In this document: positions 38,374-46,185 of the stretch, piece after piece
Layout: each line of letters begins with the position of its first letter
Numbering within the stretch: position 1 is the stretch's first letter
NCBI GenBank assembly: GCA_015057585.1
Contig: SVEF01000006.1
Span: 1 to 64,000 of the forward strand
Length of the DNA: 64,000 nt
Direction: 5' to 3'
DNA from: Lachnospiraceae bacterium
GTDB lineage: Bacteria > Bacillota > Clostridia > Lachnospirales > Lachnospiraceae
Program-made: the position numbers and the translations under genes
Notes under the pieces: model-generated
Seen by the model: the letters and a program-made list of their open reading frames with translations, nothing else
Databases searched by the model: none
Told to the model about the DNA's origin: nothing

Positions 38374-39498
38374 ATGGCAAGTGTAAAATTAACCAATGTA
38401 AAAAAGATTTACGGCAAGGACACAGTTGCGGTTCAGGATTTCAACCTCGACATTGCCGATAAAGAGTTTATTGTATTCGTAGGACCTTCCGGTTGTGGTA
38501 AATCCACCACACTGCGTATGATTGCAGGTCTTGAAGAAATTAGTGAGGGTACGATTGAAATCGATGGAGTTGTAGTGAATGATTTACAGCCTCGTGACCG
38601 TGATATCGCAATGGTATTCCAGAACTATGCGTTGTATCCTCATTTGACCGTATTTGAGAACATGGCGTTCTCTTTACGTCTGAAGAAGGCACCTCAGGAT
38701 GAGGTGTATGAGAAGGTAACTGCTGCGGCAGAAATTTTGGGTATTACCGAATACCTTACCCGTAAGCCTAGAGCATTGTCCGGCGGTCAGCGTCAGCGTG
38801 TAGCTATCGGCCGAGCAATGGTACGTGATTCCAAGGTATTCCTGATGGATGAACCTTTGTCCAACCTGGATGCAAAGCTTCGTAATCAGATGCGTGCTGA
38901 GATTATTCTGCTTCGCCAGAAGATTGATACCACATTCATCTACGTTACACATGACCAGACCGAGGCTATGACTTTGGGTGATCGTATTGTTATTATGAAG
39001 GATGGTTTCATCCAGCAGGTAGGTACTCCTACAGAAGTATTTGATATGCCAGTCAATCTGTTTGTTGCAGAATTTATCGGAGCACCTAAGATGAACACCT
39101 TCAAGACCGATCTTGTATGTGAAGGCGGTAAGTATTATATTACTCCATACGGCGCTAAGATTGAAGTTACCGGTAAGAAGGCAGAGATGCTGGCTAAGAA
39201 TAGTGTAACTTCCGGAACTATTGTTTTGGGCGTACGTCCGGAGCATGTAACCCTTTCGGATTCTTCTAATCCTGCAGCAATTGCCTGCAAGATTACGGTT
39301 AACGAAATGATGGGTAGTGAGCTGCATCTGCATGTAGTGACAGAAAACGGTGATAAGTTAATTGTACGTATTCCTACCATCTCGTTGGAAGATGAGCAGC
39401 GTAAGGCTATGGTCTACGGTGCAACCATCTATGTAACCTTCGAAGGAAAGGTTATGCATTTCTTTGATGAAGAAACCGAGCGTAATTTGCTGGCTTAA
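38374..39498 (+). CDS. Sugar ABC transporter ATPase, MsmK/UgpC type
   Basis: 374 residues. Walker A GPSGCGKSTT, Q loop MVFQNYALYPHLTV, signature LSGGQRQRVAIGRAM, Walker B VFLMDEPLSNLDAK, switch histidine in YVTHDQTEAM. A C-terminal MalK-type regulatory domain (about 240-374) is present. MsmK-type ATPases often serve several sugar importers; here the gene closes the transporter operon and likely energises it. Confidence 0.95.
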   Translation: MASVKLTNVKKIYGKDTVAVQDFNLDIADKEFIVFVGPSGCGKSTTLRMIAGLEEISEGTIEIDGVVVNDLQPRDRDIAMVFQNYALYPHLTVFENMAFSLRLKKAPQDEVYEKVTAAAEILGITEYLTRKPRALSGGQRQRVAIGRAMVRDSKVFLMDEPLSNLDAKLRNQMRAEIILLRQKIDTTFIYVTHDQTEAMTLGDRIVIMKDGFIQQVGTPTEVFDMPVNLFVAEFIGAPKMNTFKTDLVCEGGKYYITPYGAKIEVTGKKAEMLAKNSVTSGTIVLGVRPEHVTLSDSSNPAAIACKITVNEMMGSELHLHVVTENGDKLIVRIPTISLEDEQRKAMVYGATIYVTFEGKVMHFFDEETERNLLA

Positions 39499-39557
39499 TG
39501 ATGAAAAGAAGAAGGGTCTGAAAAAGACTCCTCTAAAAAAGATGTTTTTATGAACAT

Positions 39558-39594
39558 AAAGGGATTTCTCTGTGAAAAACAGAGGAATCCCTTT
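39558..39594 (+). terminator. Terminator of the carbohydrate operon
   Basis: AAAGGGATTTCTCTGT (39558-39573) pairs with ACAGAGGAATCCCTTT (39579-39594) with a single G-T pair, followed by ATTATT. Confidence 0.8.
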
Positions 39595-39641
39595 ATTATT
39601 CGACAATTCGACAAAAATATGGATTAAATCGCTCTTTTTTC

Positions 39642-39670
39642 TTGAAATCAAAAAAACATGGGAGTATAAT
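39642..39670 (+). promoter_or_regulatory. Promoter of the chemoreceptor gene
   Basis: TTGAAA (39642-39647), 17-nt spacer, TATAAT (39665-39670), 80 nt before the start codon. It is a sigma-A type promoter; no sigma-28 motif is seen here. Confidence 0.75.
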
Positions 39671-39749
39671 ACAGGTAACAAAATTCTTCTAAAAACAGGA
39701 CTCCGGTCCTAAATGATTTCCAGTGCAGAAGAAAAGGAGGAATTGTATT

Positions 39750-41465
39750 ATGAAGAAAAAGTTTTTAAATTTTAAAGGAATGCGGATTGAAGAGCGACTG
39801 AGAAAGGCATTCAATATTATCATTATCATCGCATCGATTGGTTCGATTGCCGGTATTCTTTCTTTGATGATTGTCGTATCCAACTTTGAAAAAGCGATGG
39901 AGAATTATGCACTGCCGCAGGGCGATATTGCATTGTTTATGAATGAATACGCGGAGTGCCGTTCCAATACCCGCGGTATCATCGGTTATGAGGACCAGAA
40001 TTTGATTGATACGTTGGTAGGAAAGCACGACACCCGTGTGGAAAATACAAAAGCAAGATATGCTGCGATTCATGAAACGATTGTCACAAAAGAAGGAGAG
40101 GCAGCATATGCGGCAATCGGAACAGCGTTGGATGCGTACCTTGCAAAAGAAGCGGAGATTATTAAAATCGGAGCCACAACAGACCAGGAACGTTGTCGTC
40201 AGGCACAGGATATGGCAATTAACGAGCTGACTCCGTTATATGAGGCTCTGGATACTGCAACCTTACATCTGATGGATATCAATGTACAGAAAGAGCATCA
40301 GATGGAACTGCATTGCGAAATTTTAGAGTGGCTGGCGATTGTTCTTATGGTAGTCCTCGTGATTTCCGCCGGCATCATTGCAAAGAGAATTGCAACGATT
40401 ATTTCCAAGGGAATTTCAAAACCTCTGGCAGAACTGGAAGGCAGATTCGGTTCGTTTGCAGAAGGTGATATTAAGAATGCTTTCCCAACTTCCGATGCAA
40501 AAGATGAAATCGCAGGTCTGATGAATGCCTCCCACGATATGGCGGAGCGTCTGCAGATGATTATCGGTGACGTGGAAAGACTTTGTGCAGAAATGAGTGC
40601 TGGAAACTTTGATGTAGAATCGGATTGCCCGGAAGCGTATAAGGGAGATTTGGAAGGATTGTTTGTTTCCATTAAGGAAATGAACCTGAATGTGAGCAAG
40701 GCTCTCCGTGAAGTAGAATCGGTATCCAATCAGGTAAATTCCGGTGCGACCAACCTTGCAGAAGCAGCACAGAGCCTTGCCGAAGGTGCTACCGATCAGG
40801 CGGCGTCTGTACAGGAAATGCTGGCAACCATGAATACGGTATCCGATGGACTTAAGATGACGGCAGAGCGTGTGGATGAAGCGTATCATGAGGCAATGCG
40901 TTGTGCGGATGATGCGCAGCAGAGCCATGCGGAGATGGGCAATATGGTTGAGTCTATGAACCGGATTAATGAAACGTCCAAGAAGATTGAACTGATTATT
41001 GCGGAAATTGAGAGTATTGCAAGTCAGACAAACCTGCTTTCCTTAAATGCTTCCATTGAAGCAGCGAGAGCCGGCGATGCAGGCCGCGGATTTGCAGTGG
41101 TTGCGGATGAAATCAGAAATCTTGCCGACCAGAGTGCTCAGTCGGCAATTGATACAAGAGAGCTGGTAAGCAATACGCTTCGTGAAATCGAAGAGGGAAG
41201 CAAGATTGCACATAAGACAGCGGATGTATTGTATGGCGTGGTAGATGCGATTCAAAAGATTGCCCAGACCTCCAAAGCATTGTCCGAGAATTCACAGATT
41301 CAGGCAGAGGCAGTGGAGCAGGCAGACATCGGTATTACCAGAATTTCCGAAGTGGTACAGTCAAACTCGGCGGCTGCGGAAGAATCCTATGCAACGAGTG
41401 AAGAATTGTCTGCACAGGCGGCAACCATGCATAATCTTGTGTCACAGTTCCAGTTAAAAGAATAA
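39750..41465 (+). CDS. Methyl-accepting chemotaxis protein
   Basis: 571 residues. A first membrane helix (about 25-48), an extracytoplasmic four-helix sensor of about 150 residues, a second membrane helix (about 205-225), HAMP and P-type linkers, and the signalling tip [20 protein letters not shown] with [19 protein letters not shown]. It has no C-terminal CheR-binding pentapeptide. Its place directly after the glycan operon suggests sensing of a related sugar, but the small sensor domain gives no ligand clue. Start ATG 39750 behind AAGGAGG. Confidence 0.94.
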   Translation: MKKKFLNFKGMRIEERLRKAFNIIIIIASIGSIAGILSLMIVVSNFEKAMENYALPQGDIALFMNEYAECRSNTRGIIGYEDQNLIDTLVGKHDTRVENTKARYAAIHETIVTKEGEAAYAAIGTALDAYLAKEAEIIKIGATTDQERCRQAQDMAINELTPLYEALDTATLHLMDINVQKEHQMELHCEILEWLAIVLMVVLVISAGIIAKRIATIISKGISKPLAELEGRFGSFAEGDIKNAFPTSDAKDEIAGLMNASHDMAERLQMIIGDVERLCAEMSAGNFDVESDCPEAYKGDLEGLFVSIKEMNLNVSKALREVESVSNQVNSGATNLAEAAQSLAEGATDQAASVQEMLATMNTVSDGLKMTAERVDEAYHEAMRCADDAQQSHAEMGNMVESMNRINETSKKIELIIAEIESIASQTNLLSLNASIEAARAGDAGRGFAVVADEIRNLADQSAQSAIDTRELVSNTLREIEEGSKIAHKTADVLYGVVDAIQKIAQTSKALSENSQIQAEAVEQADIGITRISEVVQSNSAAAEESYATSEELSAQAATMHNLVSQFQLKE

Positions 41466-41489
41466 GAAATACAGGTCATATAAAAACGG

Positions 41490-41513
41490 CAGCCCCGCAT
41501 GATTGCGGGGCTG
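41490..41513 (+). terminator. Terminator of the chemoreceptor gene
   Basis: CAGCCCCGC and GCGGGGCTG form a perfect 9-bp stem around ATGATT, followed by TTGCTCGTTTT. Confidence 0.82.
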
Positions 41514-41589
41514 TTGCTCGTTTTAGACCCGCTTATTGTAGGCTATTTTTAAATTATTGAAAAAATTTAAAAAATTTCAAAAAAAGGTA

Positions 41590-41618
41590 TTGACATTTGT
41601 TTTTAAATGTTGTATAGT
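41590..41618 (+). promoter_or_regulatory. Promoter of tRNA-Lys copy 2
   Basis: TTGACA (41590-41595), 17-nt spacer, TATAGT (41613-41618), 57 nt ahead of the tRNA. Confidence 0.82.
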
Positions 41619-41674
41619 ATGCCTTGCGCTTGAGAGACAGCTGACGAGCCGACCTTAAGCGTTCACATAGATTT

Positions 41675-41747
41675 GCGCGATTAGCTCAGTTGGTAGAGCA
41701 CCTGACTCTTAATCAGGGTGTCCAGGGTTCGAGCCCCTGATCGCGCA
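41675..41747 (+). tRNA. tRNA-Lys (anticodon CTT), copy 2
   Basis: 73 nt on the plus strand, identical to the minus-strand copy at 28862-28934. Acceptor GCGCGAT/ATCGCGC, anticodon loop with CTT, intact D and T arms; discriminator A. It has its own promoter and terminator. Confidence 0.95.
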
Positions 41748-41753
41748 CTACAG

Positions 41754-41779
41754 GACTTCCAATTGGAAGTCTTTTTTTT
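41754..41779 (+). terminator. Terminator of tRNA-Lys copy 2
   Basis: The 18-bp palindrome GACTTCCAATTGGAAGTC (41754-41771) is followed by eight T. Confidence 0.88.
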
Positions 41780-41800
41780 GCTTCTTCCCTTTTGGGCCCC

Positions 41801-41899
41801 CCTGATTAAGAGTCAGGGTGTCCAGGGTTCGAGGTCTCGCCTTCCGGCTCGGTCGGTGCTAAACGCTCTCCATCGGAGAGCAGCACCCCTGATCGCGCA
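41801..41899 (+). pseudogene. Rearranged tRNA-Lys relic with an insertion
   Basis: Beginning at 41801 the sequence repeats the 3' two-thirds of tRNA-Lys with two changes. The anticodon arm is in reverse orientation: CCTGATTAAGAGTCAGG stands where the intact gene has CCTGACTCTTAATCAGG. After GTGTCCAGGGTTCGAG, 52 extra bases (41834-41885) interrupt the T arm before CCCCTGATCGCGCA resumes. The bases after the acceptor end (CTACA) also match the functional copy. D arm and 5' acceptor strand are absent. It cannot make a working tRNA. Confidence 0.85.
41834..41885. repeat. 52-bp palindromic insertion in the tRNA-Lys relic
   Basis: The inserted piece contains CCTTCCGGCTCGGTCG, then the arms GGTGCT ... 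GCTCTCC-ATC-GGAGAGC ... AGCACC (41855-41887), a stable hairpin. It is GC-rich and non-coding. It shares the phrase CTCGGTCG and a preceding CCTTC.GG with the palindromic block at 28691-28727, suggesting one family of small mobile palindromes. Confidence 0.65.
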
Positions 41900-41904
41900 C
41901 TACA

Positions 41905-41936
41905 AAAGCTCCGGTTCAAATAAACCGGAGCTTTTT
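41905..41936. terminator. Bidirectional terminator between tRNA relic and toxin-antitoxin module
   Basis: AAAGCTCCGGTT and AACCGGAGCTTT pair perfectly around CAAATA, with T's on both strands. It can end plus-strand read-through from the tRNA and minus-strand transcription of the toxin gene. Confidence 0.8.
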
Positions 41937-41951
41937 GATACAAGAAACGCC

Positions 41952-41980
41952 TTGACAATTTGCTGACCAACACTTATATT
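41952..41980 (+). promoter_or_regulatory. Promoter of the antisense antitoxin RNA
   Basis: TTGACA (41952-41957), 17-nt spacer, TATATT (41975-41980). It fires towards the toxin gene and predicts a start near 41987. Confidence 0.78.
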
Positions 41981-41986
41981 AGAATC

Positions 41987-42082
41987 AAAGAGGGAAACCC
42001 GAAGCGGTTCGCCCCTTACATTAACGTTACTGCATTACACAGCAGCCGTCATTGCTGGGAACAATGGCGGCTAATTTTTTTT
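41987..42082 (+). ncRNA. Antisense antitoxin RNA of a type I toxin-antitoxin module
   Basis: Predicted RNA of about 95 nt from the promoter at 41952 to a clear terminator: AGCCGTCATTG (42044-42054) pairs with CAATGGCGGCT (42062-42072), followed by eight T (42075-42082). No ribosome site or reading frame is present. Its last bases overlap the 3' end of the toxin coding region, and all of it is complementary to the toxin message's 3' part, as in txpA/RatA of Bacillus. Its 5' end AGGGAAACC...GGTTCGCCCC also resembles the toxin leader. Ends are predicted, not measured. Confidence 0.68.
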
Positions 42083-42169
42083 ATTGCCCTTGAATATCGT
42101 GTAACACGCTAACACAAGAGCAACCAACATTCCTACAAAAGCAAATAATGCTTCATATGTAACAAACAT
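42071..42169 (-). CDS. Holin-like type I toxin peptide
   Basis: 32 residues: MFVTYEALFAFVGMLVALVL, then a short loop and a basic tail ending KGNKKN. The VTYEAL opening, a single membrane helix and a lysine tail are the pattern of the small holin-like toxins (TxpA/BsrG-related, PF16935 type) of Firmicutes, which disturb the membrane when over-produced. AGGAGG (42177-42182) is 7 nt before ATG 42169 and only 1 nt before ATG 42175, so 42169 is the likely start. The gene is in none of the longer frames and is opposed by an antisense RNA. Confidence 0.75.
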   Translation of the reverse strand: MFVTYEALFAFVGMLVALVLACYTIFKGNKKN

Positions 42170-42173
42170 TGGC

Positions 42174-42224
42174 ATCCCTCCTTTCGTAAGACAGGAGGGA
42201 TTTTCATTTCCCTCCGGTGGAGGG
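42174..42224 (-). promoter_or_regulatory. Alternating CCCTCC/GGAGGG hairpins that hide the toxin ribosome site
   Basis: In the toxin message the leader reads, in order, CCCTCC (42219-42224), GGAGGG (42210-42215), CCCTCC (42194-42199) and GGAGGG (42176-42181), the last being the ribosome site. Each CCCTCC can pair with either GGAGGG. ATCCCTCC/GGAGGGAT forms an 8-bp stem that buries the ribosome site. Two mutually exclusive folds are thus possible, one of which blocks translation. Confidence 0.7.
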
Positions 42225-42255
42225 CGAGCCGCCTCGCTCTGGTTTCCCTGACCCT

Positions 42256-42284
42256 AGCATAGCAAAGGACTTTGGACATTACAA
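42256..42284 (-). promoter_or_regulatory. Promoter of the toxin gene
   Basis: Minus strand TTGTAA (42279-42284), 17-nt spacer, TATGCT (42256-42261). It would give a leader of about 75 nt before the toxin start. Confidence 0.6.
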
Positions 42285-42332
42285 TCGAACAAATTATAAA
42301 ATTTCATTATCGGCAAAGGAAAAAAGATTTTC

Positions 42333-42361
42333 ATGACATCCGGCAAACTTTATGATATACT
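42333..42361 (+). promoter_or_regulatory. Promoter of the guanylate kinase operon
   Basis: ATGACA (42333-42338), 17-nt spacer, TATACT (42356-42361), 36 nt upstream of the start codon. Confidence 0.62.
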
Positions 42362-42397
42362 AAAATAGACTATGGTCTTTGAAACGGAGAAGAGGAA

Positions 42398-42985
42398 ATG
42401 GGAAAGATTCTGATTATCATGGGAAAAACTTCATCTGGAAAGGATACGGTCTTCGGCAGAGTGATGGAAGAGGTGTCAACGTCGTTAAAAACGGTAGTAA
42501 CCTATACCACCAGACCGATGCGCCCGGGGGAAAAAGATGGAGAAGAGTATTTCTTTGTAAATGAAGAGAGATTACAGGAGCTTCGCGATGCCGGAAAGGT
42601 AATTGAGGAGAGGCTTTATAATACTATACACGGACCATGGTATTACTTTACGGTAAACGATGGGCAGATAACATTGGATGCCGGGAATTATCTGTTGATT
42701 ACGACGTTGGCAGGATACGAGAAAATCCGGGAGTATTACGGAGAGGAAAATGTAGTTCCGTTTTATATCGAAGCGGATGCAAAGGACCGCCTGCTTCGTT
42801 ATATTAATAGAGAAGAAAAGCAGAAGAATCCAAATTACTGTGAAGTGTGCAGACGGTTTCTGGCGGATGAGGCGGACTTCTCGGAAGAGGAAATTGTAAG
42901 ACTTGGGATAAAGAACCGTTATTATAATAAAGATTTGGACGAGTGTTGCCGGAGTGTAGTGGCAGATATTGAGAAGTTAATGTGA
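42398..42985 (+). CDS. Guanylate kinase-like nucleotide kinase
   Basis: 195 residues. The P-loop is GKTSSGKDT, and [21 protein letters not shown] is the GMP-binding region of guanylate kinases. The second half, with [10 protein letters not shown], is divergent from standard Gmk. In Bacillus the corresponding locus begins with thymidylate kinase (tmk), so this kinase replaces tmk in position. Whether it phosphorylates GMP or another substrate is not settled by sequence. GAGG precedes the ATG. Confidence 0.82.
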   Translation: MGKILIIMGKTSSGKDTVFGRVMEEVSTSLKTVVTYTTRPMRPGEKDGEEYFFVNEERLQELRDAGKVIEERLYNTIHGPWYYFTVNDGQITLDAGNYLLITTLAGYEKIREYYGEENVVPFYIEADAKDRLLRYINREEKQKNPNYCEVCRRFLADEADFSEEEIVRLGIKNRYYNKDLDECCRSVVADIEKLM

Positions 42986-42992
42986 GGATGAC

Positions 42993-43445
42993 ATGGACGG
43001 ATTTGATGTAAGTAAAATTACGCAGGCACAACAATTGAATCAGGTAGAGCAAAAGACACCGGTCACGCCTCCGGATGAGAGTTTCAAGTTTACGCTCATC
43101 AGTTGTATTGAGGAGACCGCCCTGCAGGAAAAACTGGCGATCCTTTTGGAAGACATTACAAAAGAAGGAAAAAAGATTGCCAAGCATATGGATGTGCGGG
43201 ATATGAAATATTACCGTTCGCTCATTCAGGAGTTTATGAATGAGATTGTGACACGTTCGCACAAATTTACGCGAGAAAACTTTCTCGACCGCAGAGGCAG
43301 ACACCGGGTTTACGGTATGATTAAACTGGTGGACGAAAATTTGGACTTGCTGGCAGCAGAGCTGATGAAAGAGGAAAAAGACCATCTGCTGATACTCGGC
43401 AAGATTGATGAAATCAGGGGATTGCTGTTAGATATACTGACATAA
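42993..43445 (+). CDS. yaaR: YaaR (DUF327) family protein
   Basis: 150 residues, mostly helical and charged. The pattern [40 protein letters not shown] is that of YaaR proteins (only central parts quoted as motif: [16 protein letters not shown]). The role is unknown. It sits between the kinase (7 nt upstream) and holB, as in Bacillus. Confidence 0.88.
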   Translation: MDGFDVSKITQAQQLNQVEQKTPVTPPDESFKFTLISCIEETALQEKLAILLEDITKEGKKIAKHMDVRDMKYYRSLIQEFMNEIVTRSHKFTRENFLDRRGRHRVYGMIKLVDENLDLLAAELMKEEKDHLLILGKIDEIRGLLLDILT

Positions 43446-43473
43446 CAGCGGTTTTTCAGAAGGGAATGCAGAT

Positions 43474-44454
43474 ATGAAGTTTCAGGACATGATCGGACAG
43501 GAACAGATTACAGGGCATTTGCAGAATGCCATACGGATGGGAAAGGTATCCCATGCGTATATTATCCAGGGCGAAGCCGGCAGCGGCAAAAAAATGCTGG
43601 CGGACATTTTTGCCACGACATTGCAGTGCGAAGAAGGTGGCATCGAGCCATGCGGACACTGCCAGTCCTGTAAACAGGCGCTATCCGGAAATCACCCGGA
43701 TATCCGGCACGTTACCCATGAGAAGGCGACCATCGGTGTGGATGACATCCGCCTTCAGTTAAACAATGATATTATGGTCAAACCCTACAGCAGACTTTAT
43801 AAGGTCTATATTATAGATGAAGCGGAAAAAATGACGGAACAGGCGCAGAATGCGATGTTAAAGACCATCGAGGAGCCGCCGGAATATGCCATTATTCTGC
43901 TTCTTACCGTAAATGCAAAATTGTTATTGCCAACAATTCTGTCCCGTTGTATTCTATTAAATGTGCGTCCGGTCGCAAGAAACGGTATAATTCGGCTTTT
44001 AACAGAACAATATGGCATAGCAAAGTATATGGCGGAGATTGCAGCAGATTTTGCAGATGGCGTATGCGGACGGGCCATTGCGTATGCGCAGTCAGGAGAG
44101 TTTGTAGAGCAGAAGGATGACGTATTAAAGGTATTGCGGCGTCTTTCCACAATGCCGGCAGATGAACTCTACAAAAGAGTAAAGGAATGGGCCGGCAGAA
44201 AACAGGAACTTCCGGATGTATTGTCCTTAATGAATTTATGGTACCGGGATGTTTTAGTGATGAAGTCTACCGGTGGCACGGGACGTCCGGTTTTTAAAGA
44301 GGAAGAAGCGGAATTAAGACGCCAGGCAGAAGCATTGCCGTTTCGAAGAATTGAAGAAAATATCGAAACGATTGATACGACGCTGACACGCCTTGGTGCC
44401 AACGTAAATACGGAGGTAGCGTTGGAAGTGTTACTGTATACGCTCCGTGGATAA
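43474..44454 (+). CDS. holB: DNA polymerase III subunit delta'
   Basis: 326-residue clamp-loader subunit. The AAA+ domain begins FQDMIGQEQITGHLQNAI, with Walker A GEAGSGKKML, a zinc-binding cysteine set (CEEGGIEPCGHCQSC), Walker B-like VYIIDEAEKM and the SRC motif ILSRCILLNV. Unlike many delta' subunits the P-loop lysine pair is preserved. It follows yaaR by 28 nt. Confidence 0.93.
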   Translation: MKFQDMIGQEQITGHLQNAIRMGKVSHAYIIQGEAGSGKKMLADIFATTLQCEEGGIEPCGHCQSCKQALSGNHPDIRHVTHEKATIGVDDIRLQLNNDIMVKPYSRLYKVYIIDEAEKMTEQAQNAMLKTIEEPPEYAIILLLTVNAKLLLPTILSRCILLNVRPVARNGIIRLLTEQYGIAKYMAEIAADFADGVCGRAIAYAQSGEFVEQKDDVLKVLRRLSTMPADELYKRVKEWAGRKQELPDVLSLMNLWYRDVLVMKSTGGTGRPVFKEEEAELRRQAEALPFRRIEENIETIDTTLTRLGANVNTEVALEVLLYTLRG

Positions 44455-44525
44455 AGAAGAAACGGCAAAGGGAAATTTCCTGCTGCCATGAAATAAAGGA
44501 AAAAAGAAAGGTAAGGTTATCATTT

Positions 44526-45434
44526 ATGATAAAAGTAATTGGTGTAAGATTCAGAAAAGCAGGCAAGGTGTATTACTTTGACCCGCTGGAGTTTGATATT
44601 AAGCAGGGAAGCAATGTCATTGTAGAGACGGCAAGAGGCGTAGAATACGGTTTTGTTGTCATGGCGCCAAAGGAAGTGGAGGATGATAAGGTGATTCAGC
44701 CGTTGAAGCCGGTCATCCGTCCGGCGACACCGGAGGACGATGAAATCGAGCGCAAGAATAAGGAAAAGGAAAAAGAAGCGTTTGGCATCTGTCTTGAGAA
44801 AATCAGAAAGCATGAACTGGAAATGAAACTCATCGATTGTGAGTATACGTTTGATAACAATAAGGTGCTGTTTTATTTTACTGCGGACGGACGTATCGAC
44901 TTCCGTGAACTGGTAAAGGACCTGGCAGCAGTATTTAAGACCAGAATCGAGTTACGCCAGATTGGTGTGCGTGACGAAACCAAGATTTTAGGCGGTATCG
45001 GTGTGTGCGGACGTGCACTCTGCTGCCATTCCTATCTGACGGATTTTATTCCGGTATCCATTAAGATGGCAAAGGAACAGAATCTGTCGTTAAACCCAAC
45101 CAAGATTTCCGGTGTCTGCGGCCGGCTGATGTGCTGTTTAAAGAATGAGGAAGAAGCCTATGAGGAACTGAACAGCAAGCTTCCGAACGTTGGTGATTAT
45201 GTAACGACAAAGGACGGTTTCAAGGGCGAGGTACAGAGCACCAGCGTGTTAAAGCAGTTAGTAAAAGTTATTATCACACTGGAAAATGATGAAAAGGAAG
45301 TAAGGGAATACAAGGTAGAGGATCTGCAGTTTAAGCCTCGTCGCAGAAAAGAAAGAGTAACGACGGACGATGCAGAATTGCGCGCACTTGAGATGTTAGA
45401 AAAGAAGGAAGGAAAGTCAAATCTGACGGACTAA
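44526..45434 (+). CDS. ricT: RicT/YaaT, PSP1-domain protein
   Basis: 302 residues. A PSP1 domain (about 1-110) precedes cysteine-rich motifs GVCGRALCCHSYL and GVCGRLMCCL, which carry the [4Fe-4S]-ligating cysteines of RicT. In Bacillus the RicA-RicF-RicT complex helps RNase Y mature messages and influences competence, biofilm and sporulation. The C terminus is charged. The ribosome site (AAAGGTAAGG) is 8-9 nt before the ATG. Confidence 0.93.
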   Translation: MIKVIGVRFRKAGKVYYFDPLEFDIKQGSNVIVETARGVEYGFVVMAPKEVEDDKVIQPLKPVIRPATPEDDEIERKNKEKEKEAFGICLEKIRKHELEMKLIDCEYTFDNNKVLFYFTADGRIDFRELVKDLAAVFKTRIELRQIGVRDETKILGGIGVCGRALCCHSYLTDFIPVSIKMAKEQNLSLNPTKISGVCGRLMCCLKNEEEAYEELNSKLPNVGDYVTTKDGFKGEVQSTSVLKQLVKVIITLENDEKEVREYKVEDLQFKPRRRKERVTTDDAELRALEMLEKKEGKSNLTD

Positions 45435-45438
45435 AAAC

Positions 45439-46170
45439 ATGGAGTTAAAGGCTGGCGAACGAATCGATGATTTGCAAAGAAATGGCTATCAGATCATCCA
45501 GAATGAGGGAAAATTCTGCTTTGGGATGGATGCAGTGCTGCTCTCGGGATTCGTAAAGGTAAAGCCGGGAGAGCAGGTGCTTGATTTGGGAACCGGAACC
45601 GGGATTATTCCGATTCTGCTTTCTGCGAAAACGGAGGCAGAGCACCTGACGGCACTGGAAATCCAGGAAGAAAGTGCGGACATGGCAAAAAGAAGCGTCG
45701 AACTGAACCGTTTAGCAGATAAAATTTCCGTAGTGACCGGAGACATCAAAGAAGCATCCAAACTGTTTGGCAAAGCCGTCTTTGATGTGGTGACGACCAA
45801 TCCACCGTATATGAATGACAAACACGGGATGAAAAATCCGGATCTGCCAAAGGCGATTGCGAGGCATGAGGTGCTGTGCTCCTTAGAGGATGTCATTCGG
45901 GAAGCTTCTTATGTATTAAAACCGAACGGTAGATTTTATATGGTACACCGGCCGTTCCGTCTGGCCGAGATTTTTGCCGTGATGCAAAAGTATAAGCTGG
46001 AGCCAAAAGCCATGCGCCTGGTACATCCGTTTGCGGATAAGGAACCGAACATGGTGTTAATCGAGGGGCTGAAGGGCGGAAAATCCATGATTAAGATTGC
46101 CCCGCCGCTCATTGTGTACAAAGAACCGGGTGTGTACACGGATGAGATTTATGACGTGTACGGATATTAG
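45439..46170 (+). CDS. tRNA1(Val) adenine-37-N6-methyltransferase-like protein (YabB/TrmN6)
   Basis: 243 residues. Class I SAM fold: VLDLGTGTGIIPILLS and the N6-adenine motif VVTTNPPYMND. The N-terminal ERIDDLQRNGYQIIQNEGKF and FGMDAVLLSGF are typical. It lies 4 nt after ricT and matches yabB in Bacillus gene order. Confidence 0.9.
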   Translation: MELKAGERIDDLQRNGYQIIQNEGKFCFGMDAVLLSGFVKVKPGEQVLDLGTGTGIIPILLSAKTEAEHLTALEIQEESADMAKRSVELNRLADKISVVTGDIKEASKLFGKAVFDVVTTNPPYMNDKHGMKNPDLPKAIARHEVLCSLEDVIREASYVLKPNGRFYMVHRPFRLAEIFAVMQKYKLEPKAMRLVHPFADKEPNMVLIEGLKGGKSMIKIAPPLIVYKEPGVYTDEIYDVYGY

Positions 46171-46185
46171 AGCGAGGAAAGAATT

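Noticed and set aside
38674-39333. 219-residue minus-strand frame over the MsmK-type ATPase
   Set aside because: Antisense shadow of a strongly conserved gene.
41940-42397. Purely non-coding spacer before the guanylate kinase gene
   Set aside because: Promoters on both strands, a terminator and a 32-residue holin-like frame support a toxin-antitoxin module instead.
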